Positions 51,519 to 62,100 of a DNA stretch of 64,000 bases are shown in pieces. The position numbers and the translations under genes are program-made. Origin of the DNA: JBEEOW01 sp041191405 (GTDB lineage Bacteria; Bacteroidota; Bacteroidia; Cytophagales; UBA9547); contig JBEEOW010000022.1 of NCBI GenBank assembly GCA_041191405.1, forward strand, positions 10,605 through 74,604. Direction: 5' to 3'. Each line of letters starts with the position of its first letter. Position 1 is the first letter of the stretch. The notes under the pieces were generated by a model that ran no database searches, was not told where the DNA came from, and was given only the letters and a program-made list of their open reading frames with translations.

Positions 51519-52978
51519 TATTGTAATTCTTTAATCATGGCGTTTAATTGCTCTGTAATGCTTTGCAGCTCTTGTAAAGCTTGTTTGGCAATATCAATTG
51601 GCTCTGCTAGGTCTTCGGAGTTGGTTAAACTGCTATCAGCAATCAAACCTAAATCTAAAGTGTAATTCTTATTGGCAATGGTTTCTGTACTTATACAGCT
51701 CCAACGTTCGTCTTTAATAGTTTTGCGTTTGGTATCATCTACCAAGCCATCGTATTCAGTTTCAACTTTATCAAAAGTAATTCCTCCTGTATAGGCTTTT
51801 ACAAAGTCTTCAAAAGCACCTTCGGTAAAGGCTGTACGTTTACCATAATTTGGGGTATTGGTACGCATATCGTAAAACCAAACATTTTTGGTATTGCCAG
51901 TTTCTGTTGTGCCTCTGGTAAAAAACAATACATTGGTTTTTACACCTGCCGCATAGAATATACCTGTAGGTAAACGTAACACGGTGTGCAAGTTGCATTT
52001 ATCCATTAAGTCACGGCGTATTTTTTGTCCGTCACCGTCTTCAAAAAGTACATTATCAGGTAATACTACTGCTGCACGGGCTTTGCCATCTTTTTTAAGA
52101 CTTCGGTAAATATGTTGTAAAAAATTGAGTTGCTTGTTACTGGTAGGGTAGGTAAAGTCGTCACGGGTTGGGCGTTCTCCACCTTGTTTGGTTCCAAAGG
52201 GTGGGTTTGCCAATACACCGTCTAAGTTTTTAATAGATTTACCAAATTCAGTTAAAGTATCGCCTAAGTAAATGCGGCTTTCCATGCCATGTAAACGAGC
52301 ATTCATCAATGCCAAACGGTGTGCATCTCCTACCAATTCTACTCCAGAAAATGCTTCATTAACTTGAAAAGCACGTTCTTTTTCAGAAAGATTGTAATAG
52401 TTATCGTATTTATTTCTAAGGTATTGGTCAGCCCCAATCATAAAACCAAAAGTACCAGCAGCAGGGTCGTTCCATCGTTCACCAATTTTGGGAACCAACA
52501 AATCAACCATGATATTAATTAATGGTCGAGGTGTAAAGTACTGACCAGCACCGCTTTTTTTCTCCCCTGCATTTTTCTCTAATAGCGATTCATAAATATC
52601 GCCCATCACGTCACGGTCGTCTTCCTCGTACCAATCTAGCTTATCAATGGCTAAAACCAAAGTATTGAAGTTAACAGGCTTACGTAAACTAGTTGCTGCA
52701 TCGGTATAAATTTCTTTGATGCTATCGCTTGTTGTTTTGGCACTTACTGTAGTTAAAAACTCTCTGTAACGCTGAAAAGAGGCGGCATTGTCTTTTTCTT
52801 CTACAAAAGTTTTCCAGCGGTATTCTTCAGGAATATGCTCAGAGAAACCTTTTACATCAGATAATTTTAAAAACAAAATATAAGTAAGCTCATTGAGGTA
52901 TTGGTGATAGGTAACACCATCGTCACGTAATACATTACATAAATTCCATAATTTGTTGGCAATTTCTTGTGTACTCAT
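51518..52978 (-). CDS. hsdM: Type I restriction-modification DNA methyltransferase HsdM
   Basis: A 486-residue N6-adenine methyltransferase. An N-terminal HsdM_N helical domain (1-~130) precedes the SAM motif I DPAAGTFGF and catalytic motif IV NPPFG (~256-260), with a C-terminal helical region. HsdM2-HsdS methylates host DNA; with HsdR it restricts unmodified DNA. It is the middle gene of hsdR-hsdM-hsdS, 38 bp after hsdR. The motifs are those of EcoKI-like (type IA/IB-like) enzymes; class assignment is not proven. Confidence 0.96.
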   Translation of the reverse strand: MSTQEIANKLWNLCNVLRDDGVTYHQYLNELTYILFLKLSDVKGFSEHIPEEYRWKTFVEEKDNAASFQRYREFLTTVSAKTTSDSIKEIYTDAATSLRKPVNFNTLVLAIDKLDWYEEDDRDVMGDIYESLLEKNAGEKKSGAGQYFTPRPLINIMVDLLVPKIGERWNDPAAGTFGFMIGADQYLRNKYDNYYNLSEKERAFQVNEAFSGVELVGDAHRLALMNARLHGMESRIYLGDTLTEFGKSIKNLDGVLANPPFGTKQGGERPTRDDFTYPTSNKQLNFLQHIYRSLKKDGKARAAVVLPDNVLFEDGDGQKIRRDLMDKCNLHTVLRLPTGIFYAAGVKTNVLFFTRGTTETGNTKNVWFYDMRTNTPNYGKRTAFTEGAFEDFVKAYTGGITFDKVETEYDGLVDDTKRKTIKDERWSCISTETIANKNYTLDLGLIADSSLTNSEDLAEPIDIAKQALQELQSITEQLNAMIKELQ

Positions 52979-53016
52979 TTTATTACTTAATTAATATTTG
53001 TTTATCTGATTGATAT

Positions 53017-56000
53017 TTATGCTGAATATAAATATTCATTGAGGGTATCGATGATGATTTCGAGTTTATCATCAAAAATACGGTTAATCTTTACAAAACC
53101 ACCATCAGATTTAAAAGGCTCGGCATCTAAATCGGCTTTTACCAAAACAGATTCTTTTAATAACTGAGCTTCAAATCTATCAAGCCATTTCAATTGTATT
53201 TTTGTCCACGAAGTTGAAGTAGCTTTAATTTTTTTGATGGCATTTTTGATACGGTCTTCATGGCTAACCAATACCGTATCTAAAGCAAGGGTACGAATAT
53301 AAGAAATAATATCGGCTGCTAAATCTTGATTTTTGGCATTTTTCCATGCAGTATTTAAAACTGCTTCATTATAGCCTTCATTATCTAACAATAATTTTAA
53401 TTCTTTCAATGAGCGTCTATCGAGCTCTTTGGGAGAAGTACAAACAATATTTAAAGCCATGATTTCATTTCGGTTATTTTCAATAAATTGTTTGAAACCT
53501 TCTATGTAATCTTCTGGTTTTTGGGCTTTACCATAACCACGGTCAATACCAATAATTTGATCTTGATGATCAGAAACTAATTGAACTCTAGGTTTGAAAA
53601 CTACATCATCTAAAAAAGTCCATAAAGTTTTATATTCGTTCAGCGTTGCTCTAATTGCAGTTGGCTCAATAGTTTTAAGCATTTCAATAAATTCTGAAGG
53701 GTTTTTGCCCTTGGAAACATAAGTAAATTGCTCTAAACTCTCTTCTTGAATTTTATTTTTCTTACGTTGTAATTTTGCAATGATCTGTTGTACCTGTTTT
53801 GAATCTCTATCTGCTGAATTGATATATTCAAATTCATCAATAAGTTGTTTAAAAGTAGAAACAGGATTAGAAACTGTTTTCATTTGGGTATAATCTTGCA
53901 AAGCTTCATATACTCTTACAGCATCAAATATTTTAAAGTATTGCTTGTCAATATCAGGGCAAATACGAGTGGCTCTACCAATCATTTGTTCAAACAAAAT
54001 TCGAGAACGCACCCTTCGCATAAATACCAAATTGCATATTTGAGGTACATCAATTCCTGTTGAAAGCAAATCAACTGTTACAGCAATATTTGGGAATTTT
54101 TCGTTTTTAAATTGTTTAACTAAACTTTCTACATCGTGTACTTTGCCAGTTATTTTTACAATTGCTTTATCAGGAACATCATAACCAATATTGGCAAATT
54201 CTTCTTTTAAAATATCCACCACCATGTCGGCATGGCTATCTCTTACTGTAAAAATGAGTGTTTTTTCGTCACTTTCAGGATCTAAATTTCTAACCAATTC
54301 CTGAATAACAGTACGGTTAAATGATTCAGTAATTACTCCTCTATTAAACTGTTCAATTTCTATATGAACATCATCCTCTAAAGCAGCAAGTTCTTCTAAA
54401 GTATTGGTTTCTGGGTTATAAACTTTCGGTTTTTCGCCTTTTTCCCATAAAATACCTTCTTCACTGAGTTTGGTTTTTATTAAAAATGGTGGTTCGTGGT
54501 CTGTTAAAAAGCCATCAATTACAGCTTCTCTGTATGAATAATTATGTACAGGTTTACCAAATATTTCGGTGGTGTGTAAAGCTGGTGTTGCAGTTAAACC
54601 AATGATGTAAGCATTGAAATACTCAATAACTCGCTTGTATTGACCTACATAATCATTTTCATCTTTAAAATGTAAATCTTCGTCGTCAATTTCTTTGTCA
54701 AGATTGTATCCTCTATGTGCTTCATCAATAATAATACAATCGTAAGTATCTATTGGTAAAGGATTTTCATCTGAATAAAAAAGTCTTTTTACCATACTTT
54801 GCACCGTAGCAAAATGTAAACGAGTTTCGCCTTCAGGAAATGCAATTTTCAATTCTTGCATTTTGTACACATCGGCAAAAGTATTTAGGTTTTCTATTTT
54901 ATTGTCTTTGAAACTATCAAGCGCTTGAGTGGCAAGTAATCGTCTGTCGGTTAAAAATAAAATACGGTTAAACCTATTTGATTTTATAAATCGGTACACC
55001 ATACCAATCATAGTTCTGGTTTTGCCAGTACCAGTTGCCATAACTAACAATGAACGTTTATCGTCGGGTTGGGTAAATACTTTATTTTCAACCGCTTTTA
55101 TGGCATCAATTTGATAATATCTTAAGCCTAAACCATTTTTACTTTGCAAATAATCATAATCACTTTCTTGTAATTTGGTATTGGCGGTATCAATATCTCT
55201 TTGGTATAATTGCACTAATCCTTCAGGAGAAAACCAACCTCTTAATGCTGTAGCTCTATTGGTATTTTTTCTAATATCTAAAAACCAAATACCACTTTTG
55301 GTTTTTAATTGCTCTAAATAACCTCTACCATTAGTTGAAAACAAAAAGGGAACTTTATAATTTTCCCACTTGCCGAGCATATTGAAATGCTCTTTATCTT
55401 CAATGCGCTCAGCATAAATTTTAGATTGGTGTAAATCAGTTGAAATGTCAGAAGCAAATTTCTTGGCTTCAACAATTCCATATAAATCTGTTCCGATAAA
55501 TAAGGCATAATCAGCCCATTTACCATTACAAGGCCATTCGGCTATGGCTAAATTCTTGCCTTTTTGAGGAATAGTTTTTTTAGATTTATAATTGATATTT
55601 TCAGTATCGCATTCCCAACCTGCTTGCTTAAGAAGTGGGTCAATTAAAAGTTTTCGGGTTTCAAATTCATCTAAATTAATATTGCCAGCATTGCGAGTAC
55701 CACGTATTCTTCTGCTAGATTTTAATTCAGGGGTTTGATTTAATGCTGAAATTTTATTTTTATTATCAATCAACTGAGTAGATAATTCCTCATTTTGCTT
55801 CTTCAATTCTGCAATATATGCATCAGATTTGGCAGGAGGCAATACATAATCAGATTGGTCAACTAATTCATCTTCATAGGTTTCAAAAAACCATTTACCA
55901 AGATTATAGCATTTCTTTAGAATAAAAAATGCTTCTTGGTAGGAGCTTTTACCATCATGGGTAGCTCTATTGCCTGATTTTCTGATAGTATGTAAAATAT

Positions 56001-56238
56001 CTCTAACAATATCAGGTATAGCATTTTCCTGAAACAAAAAGTTTATTTTATCTACTTGATTTCCATCAACTATTTCCAATTCATCAAATTCAAAAATCAA
56101 GGAAACTATTTTTTCTGAAAATAACCTTGATTTTGCTAAAGATGAATTTGGGTCAAGATGAATTAACTGTTCAGCTAATTCAGCAATTGAAAAAAGCTCA
56201 AGGTAATCATCTTTTAAGAAAGTGAATTTTGAAATCAT
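53017..56238 (-). CDS. hsdR: Type I restriction endonuclease subunit HsdR
   Basis: A 1073-residue motor-nuclease. The order is: DUF4145-like N-terminus (~5-115, HTIRKSGNRATHDGKSS), coiled coil, HsdR_N endonuclease domain (~185-320, ADYALFIGTDLYGIVEAKK with Asp and Glu-x-Lys at ~240-257), SF2 helicase with Walker A MATGTGKT (~400-407), DEAH box IIIDEAH (~500), GLTATP and IGRATRICP, then a C-terminal domain contacting HsdM. It is the first gene of the RM operon. Length and motifs are normal, so the enzyme looks intact. Confidence 0.96.
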   Translation of the reverse strand: MISKFTFLKDDYLELFSIAELAEQLIHLDPNSSLAKSRLFSEKIVSLIFEFDELEIVDGNQVDKINFLFQENAIPDIVRDILHTIRKSGNRATHDGKSSYQEAFFILKKCYNLGKWFFETYEDELVDQSDYVLPPAKSDAYIAELKKQNEELSTQLIDNKNKISALNQTPELKSSRRIRGTRNAGNINLDEFETRKLLIDPLLKQAGWECDTENINYKSKKTIPQKGKNLAIAEWPCNGKWADYALFIGTDLYGIVEAKKFASDISTDLHQSKIYAERIEDKEHFNMLGKWENYKVPFLFSTNGRGYLEQLKTKSGIWFLDIRKNTNRATALRGWFSPEGLVQLYQRDIDTANTKLQESDYDYLQSKNGLGLRYYQIDAIKAVENKVFTQPDDKRSLLVMATGTGKTRTMIGMVYRFIKSNRFNRILFLTDRRLLATQALDSFKDNKIENLNTFADVYKMQELKIAFPEGETRLHFATVQSMVKRLFYSDENPLPIDTYDCIIIDEAHRGYNLDKEIDDEDLHFKDENDYVGQYKRVIEYFNAYIIGLTATPALHTTEIFGKPVHNYSYREAVIDGFLTDHEPPFLIKTKLSEEGILWEKGEKPKVYNPETNTLEELAALEDDVHIEIEQFNRGVITESFNRTVIQELVRNLDPESDEKTLIFTVRDSHADMVVDILKEEFANIGYDVPDKAIVKITGKVHDVESLVKQFKNEKFPNIAVTVDLLSTGIDVPQICNLVFMRRVRSRILFEQMIGRATRICPDIDKQYFKIFDAVRVYEALQDYTQMKTVSNPVSTFKQLIDEFEYINSADRDSKQVQQIIAKLQRKKNKIQEESLEQFTYVSKGKNPSEFIEMLKTIEPTAIRATLNEYKTLWTFLDDVVFKPRVQLVSDHQDQIIGIDRGYGKAQKPEDYIEGFKQFIENNRNEIMALNIVCTSPKELDRRSLKELKLLLDNEGYNEAVLNTAWKNAKNQDLAADIISYIRTLALDTVLVSHEDRIKNAIKKIKATSTSWTKIQLKWLDRFEAQLLKESVLVKADLDAEPFKSDGGFVKINRIFDDKLEIIIDTLNEYLYSA

Positions 56239-56621
56239 AATTGCTCAAAATAGATAAAAGCTATTTTATTAAGCATTAAACATACAAATAATAGTTTGAG
56301 TAAACAAATAGTGTTATTGAAAATGTTGAGTGGTTTTACATAGGGGAGGGGAGATTTTGAAAAATTGAGTAAATTAAAAGTGAATTTGATGTTAAGTTTA
56401 AGTGGAAAATTTTTAATGTATGTTTGATGTATTGAATTAAAACCCTCAAAATTAATATGTTTTCGTACAATTTATTTAATGTTAGTTCATTCTGAAATTA
56501 ATCGAATTTATTAGTTAAGATAAAAAAGTAAACTACATTTACTTAATTTTGAAGATTAGATTTAAATTAAACTCATATATTTGCAAAATGTGCTAAAAAT
56601 TAATTTAATTTAAATCAACTA
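56239..56621. other. Intergenic region between hsdR and a lipoprotein gene
   Basis: 383 bp without a gene. It contains the presumed divergent promoters, including the -7 element at 56576-56583. No duplicated tRNA-Thr end is visible here. Confidence 0.5.
56576..56583 (+). promoter_or_regulatory. -7 element TATATTTG
   Basis: Matches TAnnTTTG, 38 bp before the ATG at 56622. The -33 TTTTG at 56547-56551 is 24 bp upstream, longer than the usual 19. Confidence 0.45.
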
Positions 56622-57395
56622 ATGAAAAGAATAATATTACCCTTATTAACACTATTGTTTACTTCTTGTGCAGTATCTAATTTCTATCAAGTTTATAAAA
56701 CGAATTCAGAAAATGGAGTTATAAATAATGATAAAATAGTATTTGAAGATATTAATTGTAAAGTATATTATAATTTATCAACCGAAGGTGGAAATGTTGG
56801 TTTTACTATTTATAATAAAACACAAAATGATTTGACAATTAATCTTTCAAAAACATTTTTTGTTTTAAATGGTATAGCCTATGAATATTTTCAAAATAGA
56901 ACAATTGCAAAATCAACCAACACTGGTTCAATTGTAACGAGTTATAATAATCCTTATTATTGGAACTATAATATTGCAAGAGTGTCAGGAACAAGTTCTA
57001 CTACAAATACAGTAACATATATTGAAAAACCTATATTGACTATACCTCCCCAAACATCAATTAATGTGTCAGAATATTATGTAACAAATTCATTGTTTGC
57101 AAGTTGTGACCTAATTAAATATCCTACAAAGAAGCAAGTAAAAACCCTTAATTTCAATAAGGATAATTCACCATTTGTATTTTATAATTTAATAACTTAC
57201 TCAAATAAAACTGACACAATAAGACTTGAAAATAAGTTTTATGTAAGTGAAATTGCAAATTTTCCATCAAGGGAAATGTTTACATATACCGATACAACAT
57301 CTTGTGGTAAAAAACTAGAGTATCGTGTACCAGTTTTTAAAAAAATGTCACCTGATAAGTTTTTTATAAAATACAGTACAATTAAACAGTATTAA
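56622..57395 (+). CDS. Hypothetical lipoprotein
   Basis: A 257-residue protein with lipobox FTSC (Cys at residue 16). The mature part carries repeated Asn/Thr/Tyr-rich beta strands (VGFTIYNKTQNDLTINLSKTFFVLNGIAYEYFQNRTI; PPQTSINVSEYYV) of the type seen in small immunoglobulin-like envelope lipoproteins of Bacteroidota. No family recognised. It is a single gene with its own terminator. Confidence 0.78.
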   Translation: MKRIILPLLTLLFTSCAVSNFYQVYKTNSENGVINNDKIVFEDINCKVYYNLSTEGGNVGFTIYNKTQNDLTINLSKTFFVLNGIAYEYFQNRTIAKSTNTGSIVTSYNNPYYWNYNIARVSGTSSTTNTVTYIEKPILTIPPQTSINVSEYYVTNSLFASCDLIKYPTKKQVKTLNFNKDNSPFVFYNLITYSNKTDTIRLENKFYVSEIANFPSREMFTYTDTTSCGKKLEYRVPVFKKMSPDKFFIKYSTIKQY

Positions 57396-57456
57396 AATTG
57401 TTACATTTGTATTGTTCATTACTTTGTGGGAAGAGTAATTAATACTTAAAAACTGA

Positions 57457-57490
57457 AAAAGCCACCTAATAGAGAAATTGGGTGGCTTTT
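57457..57490 (+). terminator. Terminator AAAAGCCACC/GGTGGCTTTT
   Basis: Perfect 10-bp stem with a 14-nt loop, 61 bp after the lipoprotein gene. It overlaps the open frame upstream of the next ATG, which argues for the ATG at 57506 as the real start of that gene. Confidence 0.82.
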
Positions 57491-57505
57491 AAATTCAAAT
57501 TAACT

Positions 57506-57691
57506 ATGAAACTTAGTATTTTCGTTTTGATATTTTTAATATCAATTATTACTTCTTGTCAAAAATCTGAAACTCATATTACAGCATCTTGTCAAGGGAA
57601 ATGTACAGGGAAATCAAATTGTACTGCATGTAAAAACTGTAAATATTGTATGCACTGTAATAGTGGTGGTTCTTGTGGAATGTGTAGATAA
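57506..57691 (+). CDS. Small cysteine-rich lipoprotein
   Basis: A 61-residue protein starting at ATG 57506 (MKLSIFVLIFLISIITSC; lipobox ITSC, Cys18). The mature ~43 residues contain nine further cysteines, many in a CxxC ladder (CTACKNCKYCMHC), with a central His. The pattern predicts binding of Zn or Cu or an Fe-S-like cluster on an envelope anchor; a short metal-buffer role is inference. Frame and coding are open upstream to 57482, but that region is the preceding terminator. Confidence 0.72.
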   Translation: MKLSIFVLIFLISIITSCQKSETHITASCQGKCTGKSNCTACKNCKYCMHCNSGGSCGMCR

Positions 57692-57709
57692 TTTCTACTG
57701 ATGTAAGTT

Positions 57710-58414
57710 TTATTTACAATATTTTTGTATTAGTGTATATGCATCATTATACCCAATTTCACCAGCTTTAGACCAATCAAAACAAGCACCATTAAAATCA
57801 TTTAAATTGTATTTTGCAACACCTCTATTGTAATAAGCAATTTCATAATTAGCATTTATATTAATAGCTTTACTAAAATCAATTATTGCACCTCTATTAT
57901 CTTTTAATAAAAGTTTAGCAAGTCCTCTATTATAATAAGATATTTCTGATTTAGGGTCAATTTCAATCGCTTTATTATATTCTAAAATTGCTTCACTATA
58001 ATCATATAAATGATGTTTTATTTTACCAATTATTTGATAAGATTCTGCACTTTGTGGGTCTAATTCGATAACTTTATTAAAATCGAGTAAAGCAGCATTG
58101 TAATCTTGTAAATAATATTTTGCCATTCCTCTTTCATAATAAACCATCGCTTTATTTGGGTATATTTCTATGGTTTTATTGAAATCTAATATTGCTCCAT
58201 TATAATCTTCTAAATAAGACTTCATATAACCTCTGTTGTAATAGGCTTTAGCATCATTTGGATTTAATTCAATTGCTTTATTAAATTCTAAAATTGCACC
58301 TGAATAATCTTTTGAGCTACCTTTTTCAACACCTCTATTGATATAATCTTCAGCTGTTTGAGCAAATGAATTAGTAAGAAAGAATAATAGAATTAAAGTT
58401 GTAATTAGTTTCAT
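57710..58414 (-). CDS. Secreted tetratricopeptide-repeat protein
   Basis: A 234-residue protein (start ATG 58412-58414, MKLITTLILLFFLTNSFAQ; a Met 22 codons earlier lacks a signal peptide pattern). After the signal peptide come six tandem 34-residue TPRs of the form AYYNRGYMKSYLEDYNGAILDFNKTIEIYPN. The repeat unit is that of Bacteroidota/cyanobacterial periplasmic TPR proteins. It probably acts as a protein-protein scaffold. It lies 68 bp downstream of the TPR-CHAT gene on the same strand and may be in one transcript with it. Confidence 0.88.
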   Translation of the reverse strand: MKLITTLILLFFLTNSFAQTAEDYINRGVEKGSSKDYSGAILEFNKAIELNPNDAKAYYNRGYMKSYLEDYNGAILDFNKTIEIYPNKAMVYYERGMAKYYLQDYNAALLDFNKVIELDPQSAESYQIIGKIKHHLYDYSEAILEYNKAIEIDPKSEISYYNRGLAKLLLKDNRGAIIDFSKAININANYEIAYYNRGVAKYNLNDFNGACFDWSKAGEIGYNDAYTLIQKYCK

Positions 58415-58476
58415 TTGAAAGCGTGGTTTATTAATAAAGTTAAAGTCAAATTTGTATATTAATACTATAATTATAC

Positions 58477-59117
58477 GCAATTTTACCTATCAATCAAAAT
58501 AAAGCTTGCCCAGTAATATGGATAATTAAATTCTGGGTCGTTTTTTAGAGAAAGAACTGTTTTTTGATAAGATTCTCTGTTAGTTAAGCCTTTTGAACGA
58601 AAAGTGTAAAATCTTTTCATATATTCCATTGTACCAATATCATCAACATTCCACATACTCATAAGTACAGATTCTGCACCAGCTTCCATAATGGCTCTTG
58701 GTAAACCATAAATACCTTCACCATCTTTTACATCTCCTTTGCCTGTACCACAAGCACTTAAAACCACTAGTTCAGTTCCTGTTAAATCTAAATTTAATGC
58801 TTCAAAAGCTGTAAATACACCATCATCTTTGTCATCACCAATTTTCTCTCCTTTTCTAGTAATATTTGCACCACTTAGGTACAAACCTGTTTTTAATAAT
58901 GGTTCTTGGTAGCTTTTGGTACTGTCTTTAGTGTTTTCTAAGAAAAACCCATGTGTAGCTATATGCCATATTTTAGGTTTTTTTATAGCTTTTACATTTT
59001 CTTCTGATGCAGATTTACCTGTATAAATAATAGTTTTATTGCCTTGCTTTTTTAACAACTCTCCAATTACTTCAACTTCTTTTTTAGTTCCTGGTAAATA
59101 TTGTAATTTACCTTGTA
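58477..59117. repeat. 641-bp duplicated tract, copy 1
   Basis: Base-for-base identical by eye to 62933-63573 (offset 4456). It covers the CHAT 3' end and eight bases past the stop. Beyond 59118 the copies differ at many synonymous sites. Confidence 0.95.
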
Positions 59118-62100
59118 ACCCATCTCGAAGTGAGGTAGTATTGTACGCTAAAATAGAAGTGCTATCATAAGTAAAGTTCGGTTTATTGTCATAATCAGCT
59201 CCCCCCATAAGCACTATTGTTTCATTATTAGTTGTTGGTTTAATTGTATCTTTTCTATTTACAATATCACCTAAATTACGCACTAATTCAATGTTGTATT
59301 TATCACCTACATATTGATTTTTAGATTTATCATACAATGATTCAATGTTTATCTTACTAAATACCCCATCAGGACAAATATACACCTTGTCGTACCCTTT
59401 TAGATACTTGTCTATTTCAGCCCAAAATAATTGATATGAATTAGTATCTTTTTTGTATTTCAAATTGCCAGAACTGTATTTGCTGTATTCTAATAATTGA
59501 TTTTCAAGTTGATTGCCGTTTTTGAGGTAAACAAATTTAGGTTCTAATGAATGGGGATAAATAATTGAAGCCGCATAATGGATTGAATCACTTAAATTTT
59601 CACCTTTTGTTGAATTTTCATAAAACTTATATTTATTGATATTTATAGCGACATTATTTTTATCCAAGTTGTTTTTAATTTCATTATATGTTATGTTATT
59701 ATGCACTGTGTTTACTTGGTTTTGTATTAAGTATTCTTCAAGTTTTGATATTTCTTTTTTTAAATTTAAAATTGTTAAATTAGAATTAGGAATTTTACTA
59801 TTATATAATTTATTTTTTAGTTCTTGAAGTTGATTTATTTTACTTAAAATCAAGGAATCTTTTTTTAATAAATTATTGTTACTCTTTTTTAAAAGTTGAT
59901 TTCTTCTACTAGAAATCCCTTTATAAACATTTGAAAAAGTAATGTTATCAATTTTTAAATTTATATTTTCTGAGGTTTCTGCAAATGAATTAATTACTCT
60001 GATTTTACTTTTTATATAGATATCGTAAAAATCATTAAAATTGTTTTCTGAAAGTTGAATAGTGGAAATATAAAAATTTACTTTGTCAATGAATTTGCTA
60101 AAGTATTCTTCTGATTTTACTCTATTGTTTGTTTTAGAATATAATAATGAAAGGTTATCATAAATTAAAGCAAGCTTGTTAATATTGTTTGAATCAAGCT
60201 CCAATTGAATGTTTTTGGCCCTTTCTGTATATAGTATTGCCTCTTGGTATTTTTTTTGTATGTAATATAAATTACCTAAATTTCCTAATATATGTGGTTC
60301 AACTATTTCATTATTACTTTCCTTAATCGTTACACATTTTTCTAAATACTCAAAGGCTTTGTTATGATTATTTAATGCACAATATGCTAAACCCAAAGTA
60401 TTATAGGTATCTGATAATTGAAATTTAGAAAGTTCAATTTCATTTAATGCAGCTCTTATTTTTTCACAATATAATGCAAGTTTTAATTTATATTTGTCAT
60501 CTTTTTTGGTAACTAATCCTACATAAAATTCAATATATGTGGTTAAGTTGTGTATATACTCTAAAGATATTTTTTTGTCAAACATTTGAATAATTAGTGA
60601 ATCATTCTCTTCTAAGATATTAAATGCTTCATTAGTTTGACCTAGTTTATAAAGAATTTGGGAATATGGTGTATTTATGCTGATTTGGTCGTGTAAATTA
60701 TTTTTTAAAGTATTAATTTCTCTGCATTTCGATAAGTATTTTTTAGCATTTGTAAGCTCTCCTAAGTTCAAAAAACATTGAGATATATTATAAATAGTAG
60801 TAAAGTCACTTTGGACTTCTTCTTTGTTTTTAAAGTAATATTCTAATGAAAGTTTATCGTTTCCTATACAACTATAATATACCCCCCAAGCATGATTTAA
60901 AACTTTTGAGAGAATATATAAATCAGTATTATTTAAATTTATGTTTTTTAGAATAGCTTGTGCATTATTTAAAGTTTGATATGCATTATCAAATTCACTT
61001 AGTTCAGAATATGTAACACCTAATACTTTAAGGGAAAGGAAATATTCTTCAGAATTTTCACCATACTTTATTTTACACATTTGGGAACGATTGATGTGAA
61101 GTTCTTTAAGTTTATTAATATTTGATGTTTTCAAATAAAAATAATTTAAAGAAACATAATTCGACTCCATTGAACAATTTTTAATATTTAATAGTTTTTC
61201 AATAGTTAAGTCTGCTTCTTTAATATAATTTAAATTAGTATAACTTATTATAAGATGTTCATAAATTCTTTTTAATAAACAGTTGTCATTGAACTTATTG
61301 TTTAAATAATATTCGTAGGCAACATCTGCATATTTTTTTGATTCATTGAAATTATTTAATAATGAGTTTGTTGATGATAATGAAATATTTGAATTAATAA
61401 TGTCTAAATCAATATTTAATCTATCGGGATTATTTTTTTTAATCTTGTATAAAGTTGATAGTTCCAGCTTTTCGTAAACTTGAGCTTTTATTTTATCATC
61501 TAATAAAGTATTGGCCCCAGAAAGAGTACTATATATTTGAACTAAAGTTTCATTATCATTATTTATATTATTTATATTGTAATAATTAAATACAATTGTC
61601 GCTAATTCTATTGCTTTTGAAGCCTCTTTTTCTTGCAAATATCTTAATGAAATTGAATGAATGTAAAAAATACATTTTTTAGTCATAAATGTATCATTCA
61701 CGGATAAATAATAATTAAATGCATTATTTGTGTATTTATATGCAGAATCGTAATTTGTAATACTCATATAATCAATACCTAGTTCGTATGAAATATAATT
61801 TTTAGTTTCGATTGGTAACAAATGCAAAATACTGGAGGCTATACATTTTTTAAAATAGATAATTGCACTATCAAGTTTGTTTTCAATATGATAACAATTG
61901 CCTAGTCCTTCACTTATAAAATAATCAATTGTATCATTATTGATATTTGTTTTTTCAGATTCTTTATAATAATAAATTGCATTAGAATATTTTTTCTGAC
62001 CACTATAATAAATTGCCAATTCTTTATTAATTGTAGTTAATTCATTTTTTATAAATGTAGTTTGGGTGTCATTATAAGCTTTAATAAGTTCGTCCTTGAT

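Noticed and set aside
56239..56621. Right-hand attachment site matching the tRNA-Thr 3' end
   Set aside because: No copy of the T-arm/acceptor sequence or TTAGCATACAA was found here.
57482..57505. Eight extra residues on the Cys-rich lipoprotein
   Set aside because: These codons lie inside the preceding terminator and spoil the signal peptide.
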